Assembly (NCBI GenBank): GCA_958446835.1
Contig: CAUCXT010000015.1
Location: 1-64,000 of the forward strand
DNA length: 64,000 nt
DNA from: an uncultured Eubacterium sp.
Lineage (GTDB): Bacteria; Bacillota; Clostridia; Lachnospirales; Lachnospiraceae
Direction: 5' to 3'
This document shows positions 1 to 7,447 of this stretch, piece by piece (the stretch's first letter is position 1; every line of letters begins with the position of its first letter). The translations under genes were made by a program, and so were the position numbers. A model generated the notes under the pieces. The model made no database searches and had not been told where the DNA came from. It saw nothing but the letters and a program-made list of their open reading frames with translations.

Positions 1-58
1 ATCACTGCGGCGGCAAAAAGGCAATATGAATAAGACGCAGACTGCACTACCCCGGTGC

Positions 59-211
59 TCAGTTCCTACTGTCCACCGCGGTCAACACATGACAAGCTGC
101 GCCATCATATTCATATACATGTATACAATGCATGCATATACCGTGCTCACATGTATACATACCTCTGCCACCGCAGATAATACTTCGACCTGTACTGTCG
201 CAACTGTCCAT
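59..211 (-). CDS. small Cys-rich protein, unknown
   Basis: This is an unrecognised 50-residue ORF. The reason to list it is a very good ribosome binding site: AGGAGGT at 219-225, seven bases before an ATG at 209-211. The product has six cysteines (C4, C13, C21, C26, C29, C40), including a C-x4-C-x2-C cluster with nearby histidines, so metal binding is conceivable. It lies 114 bp downstream of the zinc-ribbon gene on the same strand and could be the last gene of that transcript. The coding DNA is rich in ACATGYA-like words, so it may instead be low-complexity sequence. No function is proposed. Confidence 0.4.
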   Translation of the reverse strand: MDSCDSTGRSIICGGRGMYTCEHGICMHCIHVYEYDGAACHVLTAVDSRN

Positions 212-325
212 GCAGTCCACCTCCTGATAATTTTCTGTGATATTTCATACCTTAGTGATTGTACTTCCTTGGGCGCTGCGGCGTCAACCTTTTTTGTGTA
301 AAATTTTTGTGTCCCACACACCCAC

Positions 326-517
326 TCAGAACAAAGTACATCCCGTTTTCTTAAATTCCTGTATCTTCTGCCTCAACAAATCCTCTGTAACTTCCAGATA
401 CTCACTGCTGCAGGTAAGACACATATAACTTGTCGAGGCTCTGTTATAGAGCTTTTTATGCAATGCAATCTCATCGTGAGTAAGTATTCTGTGACAATGG
501 TTACAATACTCTTTCAT
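326..517 (-). CDS. small zinc-ribbon-like protein
   Basis: This is a 63-residue protein with two CxxC pairs, CNHC near residue 5 and CLTC near residue 33, which together could hold one zinc ion. The C-terminal half is helical and charged and ends in GCTLF, a pattern I recognise from small conserved Clostridia proteins of unknown function. Its ATG shares the last base of the alpha-galactosidase stop codon (TAATG) and a GGGGAG lies just upstream, so translation is probably coupled. It may be a nucleic-acid or protein-binding accessory. It is unlikely to be an enzyme given its size. Confidence 0.75.
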   Translation of the reverse strand: MKEYCNHCHRILTHDEIALHKKLYNRASTSYMCLTCSSEYLEVTEDLLRQKIQEFKKTGCTLF

Positions 518-1638
518 TATACCGGCTCCCCGACAAGTATCTCGCAGCTGTCAAGCGGAAGCTTCGTGCTGTAGCCGTCATAAAATGTTCCTCTTTCCTC
601 ACCTGTTATCACATCAGTAAGTTTCAGACCGATTCCCGATTCTGAATGTATACCAAGGTCATCAAATGCTATACTCATGTTCTGCGCCCAATCATCCTTA
701 GCACCAATATTGAAAAACGCAAGTGCTATACGATTTCCCGAAAGAATCTTTCCGAATGCATATTTTCTGCCTTCCTCCTTATAAATCAGAAATGCCGGAC
801 AATTCGCCAAATCCTGATTTACTGAGATAAGCCCCTTGTTCAATAAGGTTGCGGTGTTGTACTCATCAAGCTTCCTTATGTCTGAACCAATAATAAGCGG
901 TGAACCTAAGAATGCCCACATTGCAAAATGCTGGCGATATTGCTCATCGGTACATCCCCCCATACCTACATTGCCATTGCCATGCATACCTACAATCAGC
1001 ATATCCATATCATTGTAACAGCCCGGAGCATTGCCCTCTATATTCTCAGCCTGCTGCATAAATATATCCTTGTAGCTCTTAGGCACATCAAAAATATCCC
1101 CTGTGGAGCGATAGCTGTTAGCACCTCTTGAACGCATCCACTTCGCCGGGTCCTGCACACCCCAGTTGCATGCAGCAAAGAAAATATCCCTTCCACTGTT
1201 TCTGAGCGCCATCGCCATTGTAAGATATGCGTTCTTCGCATCGCCGCTCGCCGGGAAATTGCAGAAATCATATTTTAAGTAGTCAACTCCCCACTCGGCG
1301 AACTGCTTCGCGTCCTCAAACTCATGTCCATAGCTGCTTGGATATCCGGCACAGGTTTTAAAGCCCGCACATGAGTACATTCCGAACTTGAGACCCTTAC
1401 CATGTATGTAATCCGAAAGTGCCTTCATTCCGTTCGGGAAAAGCGCCGGGTCTGCTACAAGCTTTCCATCAACCCTCTCCTTAAGTGACCAGCAGTCATC
1501 AATTATAACATACTCATATCCCGCAGCCTTGTAGCCGTCCGCCACAATCCTGTCTGCCATCTCCATTATAAGCTTTTCATTGATATTAGAACCAAACGTG
1601 TTCCATGAATTCCATCCCATTGCCGGTGTGTTGTACAT
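517..1638 (-). CDS. alpha-galactosidase, GH27
   Basis: This is a cytoplasmic glycoside hydrolase family 27 enzyme of about 373 residues that releases terminal alpha-galactose from oligosaccharides such as raffinose or melibiose. The N-terminal GWNSWN signature opens the (beta/alpha)8 barrel. YLKYDFC holds the predicted nucleophile (about D124), and the R-x3-D motif in YRSTGD holds the acid/base (about D181), by comparison with human alpha-galactosidase A D170 and D231. There is no signal peptide. The start at 1638 is preferred over an in-frame GTG at 1659 because AAGGAGG sits at the right distance before it. The divergent AraC gene at 1955 is the likely regulator, and the zinc-ribbon gene follows with a one-base overlap. 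Confidence 0.93.
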   Translation of the reverse strand: MYNTPAMGWNSWNTFGSNINEKLIMEMADRIVADGYKAAGYEYVIIDDCWSLKERVDGKLVADPALFPNGMKALSDYIHGKGLKFGMYSCAGFKTCAGYPSSYGHEFEDAKQFAEWGVDYLKYDFCNFPASGDAKNAYLTMAMALRNSGRDIFFAACNWGVQDPAKWMRSRGANSYRSTGDIFDVPKSYKDIFMQQAENIEGNAPGCYNDMDMLIVGMHGNGNVGMGGCTDEQYRQHFAMWAFLGSPLIIGSDIRKLDEYNTATLLNKGLISVNQDLANCPAFLIYKEEGRKYAFGKILSGNRIALAFFNIGAKDDWAQNMSIAFDDLGIHSESGIGLKLTDVITGEERGTFYDGYSTKLPLDSCEILVGEPV

Positions 1639-1954
1639 AAAATAGTCCTCCTTATACACAATTCTTTAACTAGGTATTGTTATATAAAATATTATATTTT
1701 TATTGTTTGTAAAATGGAATTACATATTGTATTATAAGTTTAACATATTATATGTTTTTAATACGCTCTAATAGAAAATGGTAATATTAAAATAAGATTT
1801 ATTGTTACTGTATTTATTATATTTTACATATAATTTATTTACTCTGTGACATTTTACATATATTATAAAAATTACGTACCGATTGTCGATTGCATAATTA
1901 ATTTTGTCAATAACCGGTTGGTAAATCATCCGATATATCATTCACGGAGGTATC
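1639..1954. other. AT-rich divergent intergenic region
   Basis: This is the 316-bp gap between the alpha-galactosidase and the AraC regulator, which diverge from it. It should hold both promoters. It is very AT-rich and I could not pick a unique -35/-10 pair. The short palindrome AACCGGTT at 1912-1919, about 36 bp before the AraC start, is the only obvious dyad and could be part of a regulator site. No ORF with a ribosome binding site is visible. Confidence 0.5.
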
Positions 1955-2749
1955 ATGTTCGACATAAAACATACCGCATGTAACACAATTCACAGATATG
2001 ATGAGGTTATCTATCATATTGAAAACAGGGACTTTTTTATTTTAATATATACCAAAACAGATGCTATTTTTGAAATTGATGGTCAAAAACAAATCGTTGC
2101 GGCGGGAAGTGTTGTGCTTCTGCCTCCCGATGTCAAAGCAGTCTACCACGGAAATTCAAATGAATATATAGATGACTGGGTGAACTTTTATGATACTCAG
2201 AGAGTTCTCTCGTCGATGTGCGTAGATAATAAGAATTGTCCGGACTGTGGCATCCCTCTTGCCTGCCCGCTCACCTTTGGTCTGGACAGCCCGATTAGCG
2301 CCTATTTTATGCTTATCACCAATGCCTTCCATTCCGGACTTGCACAGAGCAAGTCAATAACGGACAATCTTATGCTTGCACTTTTTGAATTTATAAAAAG
2401 CAGATATGCCGAAAGCAAATCCATCATACCTCACTATAACGCAATTCTTTCGATAAGGCAGGCAATATATGCAAATCCACAGCTCGAATACCGTATCCCT
2501 TCCCTCGCAAAGCATGCAGGACTCAGCTCCATATACTTTCAGGAATTATACAAAAAAGCCTTCGGTATCTCATGCGGTGCAGATATAATCAACAGCCGTA
2601 TAGAGAATGCCAAAAGGCTTCTTTCAGAAACCGCCTACACAATTGAACAGATAGCTGAGCGCTGCGGTTACAATAATAATATTCACTTTTCAAGGCAGTT
2701 TAAACAGGTAATGGGCGTTGCACCATCTAAATGGAGATTATTACACTAA
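1955..2749 (+). CDS. AraC family transcriptional regulator
   Basis: This is a 264-residue one-component regulator. The N-terminal half looks like a cupin ligand-binding domain (roughly residues 15-150). The C-terminal 100 residues carry the two helix-turn-helix units of the AraC/XylS family, ending in the typical CGYNNNIHFSRQFK and MGVAPSKWR stretches. It is divergent from the GH27 gene, so it most likely senses a galactoside or a breakdown product and activates that gene; this is inference from position. The start has a good GGAGG six bases upstream. Its last bases overlap the 3' end of the convergent MATE gene by four bases, leaving no room for a separate terminator. Confidence 0.9.
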   Translation: MFDIKHTACNTIHRYDEVIYHIENRDFFILIYTKTDAIFEIDGQKQIVAAGSVVLLPPDVKAVYHGNSNEYIDDWVNFYDTQRVLSSMCVDNKNCPDCGIPLACPLTFGLDSPISAYFMLITNAFHSGLAQSKSITDNLMLALFEFIKSRYAESKSIIPHYNAILSIRQAIYANPQLEYRIPSLAKHAGLSSIYFQELYKKAFGISCGADIINSRIENAKRLLSETAYTIEQIAERCGYNNNIHFSRQFKQVMGVAPSKWRLLH

Positions 2750-4137
2750 GTTATTATCTTCTCTTTTTCAACCTTCATCAGCTTTTCAAGCCTTGGGTTG
2801 AGCACAAGGAAGTACATGGCGATTGTGAACAATGAACCGACTATGTCTGCAATGGAACCCACATAGAATATGTACTCCAACGGGAATAACATAGGAAGCA
2901 CAAGTACAGCCACAACATACAGACCCTTTCTGAAAAAAGAAATAGGTATTGCTTCCTTAACCATTCCCATAGCCGTGAAACCGTCAACAAATGCAAACTG
3001 AACCGCAACCATGGTCAAACCAAGATTATATCTTTTAACAAATTCTGCCGTCTGCGTGACAGCCTGTGCGTCACTTATAAACAGCCTCACAAAAAGCTCA
3101 GGTGCAAGCTGTGTTGCCAGCGTAATCAACCCCAGATAGATTCCACACACAAGCAGCACATAGTAAAATGACTTCCTGACCCTTTTAGAATTTCCTGCTC
3201 CGTAATAATAACTAAAAAGTGTCGCACATCCGCTTGTGATTCCCTCTGCCGGGCATACCGCAATTACACAGACGCTCTGCACCACCGCCGCATAAGATAT
3301 ATAACTGTCCCCAAGAGCTCCTCCGTATTTCCTTAACATCGCATTTAAAAGAATTATCAGGAAATTATCTAGGAAAATAATTAAAAAAGACATGCTTCCA
3401 ATGACCAGCGTTCTTAAGCATACAGACATATCATATCCACCAAAGCCAAGCCTTATAGGCATTTTCTTACTGCCAAGCACAATAAATACATACAAAAGCA
3501 CGCCAAACTGTGAAATTATTGTCGCCCATGCCGCTCCTGCAATCCCCATATCAAGCACAAATATGAAAACCGGGTCAAGTATTATATTCAGTACCGCTCC
3601 AATAACAACGGACATCATCCCATGCCTTGCATAGCCCTGCCCCATTATAAATCTGTTCATTCCCGTGCCGCACAGCACTGCGGCAGTCCCAAACGAATAT
3701 ATGGTATAATAAGCTGAGGCATACGGATACATTGCGTCGCTGCAGCCAAGCAGATACAGCAACGGTCTTTTTACCAGCAGCAATATTACCGTAACTATTA
3801 TTGACAATATCACAAGCATCATAAGCGAATTATTGAGTGCTTTCTGTGCCGCTTTAGCATTCTTCTGCCCCAGCGATATGCTCATAAGTGCTGCCCCACC
3901 GACCCCGACAAGTGAAGCAAAGCCTGTTATGGCGGTAAACGCAGGCGAACACACACCGATACTTGCAAGTGCCATGTCTGCACCGCTTGGCATGTGCCCT
4001 ATGTAAATACGGTCAACTATGCTGTACAGAATATTAAAAAACTGTGCAAGCATTGCCGGCAGTCCAAGCTTTAACACCAGTCTCCCTACAGACGCATTAT
4101 CGAACTCTTTTTCAATGCTTTTTACTTCTTTTGACAT
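2746..4137 (-). CDS. MATE family multidrug efflux transporter
   Basis: This is a polytopic inner-membrane transporter of about 463 residues with some twelve hydrophobic segments. It has the family hallmarks VLKLGLPAMLAQ in the first helix and a second homologous half beginning near residue 240. It is expected to be a cation-coupled exporter of drugs or small organic cations. I start it at the ATG at 4137 (MSKEVKSIEKEF), which is usual for the family and has a GA-rich ribosome binding site; an upstream GTG at 4197 would add 20 polar residues. The 260-bp leader folds strongly and may be a guanidine-IV riboswitch, which would make guanidine-related compounds the regulating signal. Confidence 0.92.
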   Translation of the reverse strand: MSKEVKSIEKEFDNASVGRLVLKLGLPAMLAQFFNILYSIVDRIYIGHMPSGADMALASIGVCSPAFTAITGFASLVGVGGAALMSISLGQKNAKAAQKALNNSLMMLVILSIIVTVILLLVKRPLLYLLGCSDAMYPYASAYYTIYSFGTAAVLCGTGMNRFIMGQGYARHGMMSVVIGAVLNIILDPVFIFVLDMGIAGAAWATIISQFGVLLYVFIVLGSKKMPIRLGFGGYDMSVCLRTLVIGSMSFLIIFLDNFLIILLNAMLRKYGGALGDSYISYAAVVQSVCVIAVCPAEGITSGCATLFSYYYGAGNSKRVRKSFYYVLLVCGIYLGLITLATQLAPELFVRLFISDAQAVTQTAEFVKRYNLGLTMVAVQFAFVDGFTAMGMVKEAIPISFFRKGLYVVAVLVLPMLFPLEYIFYVGSIADIVGSLFTIAMYFLVLNPRLEKLMKVEKEKIIT

Positions 4138-4199
4138 CTTTAATTTTCTCTCTTTCTGTGACTGTGCAAAACAATCTACGGAATTAGTTTCTTGCACTT

Positions 4200-4253
4200 T
4201 TACTTCATCCTGAACCGGCTCTGTACAGTTACGAAATTAAACAGGGTGTCCAA
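4200..4253 (-). CDS. possible 17-residue leader peptide
   Basis: This short ORF starts with TTG and is preceded by AAGGAGG four bases upstream. It would encode MDTLFNFVTVQSRFRMK and ends 62 bases before the MATE start. Its Shine-Dalgarno lies in the junction of the leader fold, and its start codon lies inside the closing helix, so its translation could depend on the RNA state. It may be fortuitous: the start is TTG and the spacing is short. Confidence 0.25.
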   Translation of the reverse strand: MDTLFNFVTVQSRFRMK

Positions 4254-4338
4254 AGCACCTCCTTATAACATATCAACAGATATGCCGTACCTACGGCAGT
4301 GCCCTGAACACCCTTCAATACACTATCCGGTGATAGTG
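4244..4338 (-). promoter_or_regulatory. folded MATE leader, candidate guanidine-IV riboswitch
   Basis: Read on the minus strand, a 7-bp hairpin with loop ACCG (4321-4338) comes first. Next is a continuous 15-bp helix pairing 4299-4313 with 4244-4258 (including G-U pairs). It encloses a 6-bp hairpin with loop AGGU (4283-4298) and a small AU-rich hairpin (4269-4284). The ACC of the first loop can pair with GGU of the second, a kissing contact. Two hairpins with kissing loops upstream of a MATE gene is the known arrangement of the clostridial mepA motif, the guanidine-IV riboswitch. That identity is from memory and needs a covariance search; the folds themselves are seen in the sequence. Confidence 0.5.
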
Positions 4339-4395
4339 CGTGGTTTCATTTTATTTTTTGTCATTATATAAGATTTTTATAAGTAAATCAAGCTT

Positions 4396-5256
4396 TTATT
4401 GCAAAATCGTCCACAAAAATCCTTTTGCAACTCTCTCTTCCACATCCCTGAAATGGTTTCCCTCATTCCACTCAAGCACACTTGGTATACCCTGTCCGTC
4501 AAAAATCTCTTTCTGAAGCCTGATGTTGTCACCGACACGCGACATGACCCGGTTGTTCGTCCTCTCCTCACGGTTTCCAAGACTTAAATATATCTTATCC
4601 GAATGAACATGATTCTCCTGTGCGAACTCAATCCACCCCGGAAACCACACGGACGGCGACACTGCCGCAACCGCATAAAATATATCCGTCCTATATGCCG
4701 CCCACAGCGAAAACAATCCCGCCAGCGAATAACCGCCAATTATCACTTTGGCATCTGCCGGTAAACCATACCTCTTTACAAGCTCCGGTACAAATACATC
4801 CGTCACAAACTCCAGCGTCTCCTGAGCTCTCCCTGAAAACGGCTGATTTTTAAACACCGCCTCCGCACTCCACGGTGACAACTCATCATTCCAGCTCCCA
4901 ACACCGAAATTGGCAAAAACAATCCCTGTTCCCGCCTTTTCCATTATCTTTCCTGCCTCACGGTCAAGGAAACGCACATTATCGCTTGCACTTGCAGCAT
5001 TGGAAAGCTGTTCGCTATCTATCGCTTGCACATGTGCAGGAGATATTTCGGCATTAACATTTTCTCTGCCAAGCCATTCTCTATCTACCCTTTGCCCACG
5101 TGCAGGAGGTATTTCTACATTAACATTTTCTCTGCCAAGCCATTCCCTATCTACCCCCTGCACGATAACGTATTTTACGCTATCGGAATCACATGTATTT
5201 CTGTACACTTTACATGCCCTATTATTTATATTAAAAACATCAGTTTTTACTCTCAT
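4396..5256 (-). CDS. alpha/beta-hydrolase fold esterase
   Basis: This is a 286-residue serine hydrolase of the esterase D / enterochelin-esterase type. GYSLAG (nucleophile elbow, about residue 170) and GNHF near the C-terminus (catalytic His) are visible; the acidic partner is not certain. It has no signal peptide, so it should be cytoplasmic and act on small esters. The N-terminal region contains an in-frame duplication of 22 residues (VDREWLGREN repeated), lying before the catalytic core, so activity need not be affected. The start at 5256 has only a weak ribosome binding site. Repeat element A begins 32 bp upstream and may supply or separate its promoter. Confidence 0.8.
   Translation of the reverse strand: MRVKTDVFNINNRACKVYRNTCDSDSVKYVIVQGVDREWLGRENVNVEIPPARGQRVDREWLGRENVNAEISPAHVQAIDSEQLSNAASASDNVRFLDREAGKIMEKAGTGIVFANFGVGSWNDELSPWSAEAVFKNQPFSGRAQETLEFVTDVFVPELVKRYGLPADAKVIIGGYSLAGLFSLWAAYRTDIFYAVAAVSPSVWFPGWIEFAQENHVHSDKIYLSLGNREERTNNRVMSRVGDNIRLQKEIFDGQGIPSVLEWNEGNHFRDVEERVAKGFLWTILQ
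5023..5154 (-). repeat. tandem 66-bp duplication inside esterase gene
   Basis: There are two adjacent 66-bp units (5089-5154 and 5023-5088), each encoding 22 residues beginning VDREWLGREN. They differ at a limited number of positions, so the duplication is not brand new. A short third trace of the unit (ATCGCTTGCACTTGCAG) follows further downstream. The reading frame is kept. Confidence 0.85.
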
Positions 5257-5287
5257 CAGATATATCGCCCTATCAATAAATTAGCCG

Positions 5288-5594
5288 AATTAAGGTGTCA
5301 AAACATGTCCTAAACTTTACCGTGTATAACGTATTATATTTACGCATACCGCGACCTTTGGGAGAAGCTTAGATGTTCTTAGGACTCTGTCCACAACACA
5401 GCCAAAGCCGACACGGATGTCGGCTTAGAAGCAATGCATACAAGGATGTATGCTTTGCTTCGGTGGCGGGATTGTGATTATAACTTTATCAGAGTCCTTA
5501 GAACATCTTAGCTTCGGACAATCGGAGACGGTATGCATAAATATAATACGTTATACACTCATAAATTATATCAACATGTTTTGACACCTTAATT
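5288..5594 (+). mobile_element. MITE-like fold-back element, copy A
   Basis: This is a 307-bp element with long terminal inverted repeats. The outer 20 bp mirror each other exactly (AATTAAGGTGTCAAAACATG at the left) and an inner arm beginning GTGTATAACGTATTATATTT is also mirrored. The centre folds into two hairpins on the plus strand. Hairpin 1 (5405-5426) has a 9-bp stem and loop CGGA. Hairpin 2 (5428-5461) has a 7-bp outer stem, a T-T mismatch, a 7-bp inner stem and loop AGGA. It encodes no protein. It lies between the C69 dipeptidase and the esterase, both on the minus strand, so the hairpins are antisense to its neighbours. Confidence 0.85.
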
Positions 5595-5611
5595 AAAAGA
5601 AGAAATATTTC

Positions 5612-7108
5612 CTACGCATCCGACCTTGAGTACGCATTCTTCATCTGGTTGCTGAGCTCATAGAGAACCTTGTCAAGTGTCGCAAGTGTCTCCTTCTTCA
5701 CCATCGCCGCAACCTCCTCGTTTGCCGATGTCTTAAGCTCCATGCGCTTATCAGCGTCCTTCTCTTGTGCAAGCAGCTCGTCATAATGTCCGATAATCTC
5801 ATGCCCTCTGGACATAACCTTTTCCTTGTAGCGCTCTATGTGGAAGATAGATTTCTTATATGACGCATCTGCCATCGCCGCTATCATTCTGCTGCACCAG
5901 TAGAAATTATCTGTGGACACCTCACCTGTGGTGTTCGCAAGATATTCAGGTGTTGTGAGAACATCCGCATAGAACGGAACAAGCACATTGAACGCATTGG
6001 ATGCGAATGCAACCCACTCAACTGCCTGAACATCCTTCTCAAAATCCGGGCGCATCTGTATCACGGAAAGGAAATCATTGCGGTTGATTCCGATAGAACG
6101 GTATGCACCGCTCATGCTCTTGTCACCATACGCGCCATAAGGGTCATAAGGTGTTCCCTGATAATGTGATGACAGCACATATTTTACATCCTCAACCGTA
6201 ATCTTCTTCTCCGGAACCATGCACCACGGCAAATCATCCGAAGCAGGGGTATAGTCTGCGTCTGTTCCATCCCAGCTTATAGTGTGCGGGTTAAAATATC
6301 TTAACATATACCATGCACGCGGTGTGTTATACACATGGTCCGAATCGTCATGGCTTCCAAGTGCGGACCTCACATCAAAATGTGCCCAGTCCGTGTCAAT
6401 ATTTGATAGATTAAGATGGTTCTTATCAATAAACTCCTTCAAATCTGCGGAGCACATGTTCTCCTTCTTTTTTCCAAGAGCATCCACGAAGTCAAATTCA
6501 TCTATTCCCTGCTGGTTCGGCATGACAACGTACACATCGTCCGGAACCTTCTTCGCAAGCCAGTGATGTCCTCCGATTGTCTCAAGCCACCATATCTCAT
6601 CCACATCCTGAAAGGCTATACCATTCATCTCGTAGGTTCCATACTTTTCAAGAAGGCTTCCAAGTCTCTTGACACCCTCACGCGCGGTCTTTATGTATGG
6701 AAGCACTATGTGAACGATATCCTCCTCACCTATACCTCCCGGAATTTCCTTCTGTCCATCTGTGGCAGGCTGGTACACAACAAGCGGGTCTGCGCCCAAC
6801 ACTCGCGGATTGGATGTGATTGTCTCCGTGGCTGTCATTCCGACGTTGGCTTCATTGACACCGCTCGCAGCCCATATTCCCTCACCGTCAACAGCATTCG
6901 GCATCTCCGTGTGGCGAAGCGGATTCTTCGGAAGCTTTATATCAAGGTGTGATATAACTGTCTTGTACTTCTCCTTCTGCTCATCTGCCTTTACAACAAC
7001 GAACTTCTTAGGCATAAAATGCCCCGAACCCGAATCATCATTACGCGCTATCATGGTTGAACCATCGTAGGACGCATTCTTTCCAACTAATAATGTAGTG
7101 CAGCCCAT
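5612..7108 (-). CDS. C69 family dipeptidase
   Basis: This is a 498-residue Ntn-hydrolase of peptidase family C69 (PepD/dipeptidase A type), which splits dipeptides with broad specificity in the cytoplasm. The N-terminus MGCTTLLVGKNASYDGSTM is diagnostic: Cys3 is exposed by processing and becomes the nucleophile, and the following NASxDGS and ARNDD residues are typical. The length is normal for the family. The start is fixed by AGGAGGA seven bases upstream. Downstream lies repeat copy A. No obvious partner gene is next to it, so it looks like a stand-alone peptide-use gene. Confidence 0.93.
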   Translation of the reverse strand: MGCTTLLVGKNASYDGSTMIARNDDSGSGHFMPKKFVVVKADEQKEKYKTVISHLDIKLPKNPLRHTEMPNAVDGEGIWAASGVNEANVGMTATETITSNPRVLGADPLVVYQPATDGQKEIPGGIGEEDIVHIVLPYIKTAREGVKRLGSLLEKYGTYEMNGIAFQDVDEIWWLETIGGHHWLAKKVPDDVYVVMPNQQGIDEFDFVDALGKKKENMCSADLKEFIDKNHLNLSNIDTDWAHFDVRSALGSHDDSDHVYNTPRAWYMLRYFNPHTISWDGTDADYTPASDDLPWCMVPEKKITVEDVKYVLSSHYQGTPYDPYGAYGDKSMSGAYRSIGINRNDFLSVIQMRPDFEKDVQAVEWVAFASNAFNVLVPFYADVLTTPEYLANTTGEVSTDNFYWCSRMIAAMADASYKKSIFHIERYKEKVMSRGHEIIGHYDELLAQEKDADKRMELKTSANEEVAAMVKKETLATLDKVLYELSNQMKNAYSRSDA

Positions 7109-7132
7109 ATTTCAATCCTCCTGAAAACAAAC

Positions 7133-7354
7133 TCAATTTACACACATTATATGCCCCTGCTGCTGCAAAGTCAATCTGCCCGCCTCAATCCTGAGCACTC
7201 TATCATAACATTCGTTGAGCCCATCCTTTATGCGGTGCGTCACCGTCAAAAGTGTCATATTTTCCTTTTCAAGCAATTCCTTTTCAATCCTGTTTGCCAT
7301 CTCAACATCATGCACTATCTCTGCCCTCCGGACAGCTTGCAGGCCCGGAAACAC
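7133..7354 (-). pseudogene. ABC transporter ATPase C-terminal remnant
   Basis: The translated fragment (up to about 73 residues) matches only the end of an exporter-type ABC ATPase. An IEKELL stretch is followed by TLLTVTHRI (the H-loop, with switch histidine), a YDRVLRIEAGRL ending and an in-frame stop. Walker A, Q-loop, signature and Walker B are all absent, and no ribosome binding site precedes it. It is therefore a decayed relic rather than a gene. The rest of the gene is not seen nearby; the adjacent sequence is the metY terminator. Confidence 0.65.
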
Positions 7355-7368
7355 ACTAAAAAATCAAA

Positions 7369-7410
7369 AACGGCGTGAACAAAATGACTACTCATTTTGC
7401 TCACGCCGTT
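7369..7410 (-). terminator. rho-independent terminator of metY
   Basis: A 19-bp stem with one mismatch and loop CTAC pairs AACGGCGTGA with TCACGCCGTT. On the minus strand it is followed by a T-rich run (TTTTTGATTTTTT). It lies about 37 bp after the metY stop codon. Confidence 0.9.
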
Positions 7411-7447
7411 TGTTAGGGCTCGGTGTCAGACCCCTGTCACAGCAGTA

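Noticed and set aside
82..321. Minus-strand frame of 79 codons near the left edge
   Set aside because: No ribosome binding site and low-complexity composition; the overlapping 59-211 frame has a much better start.
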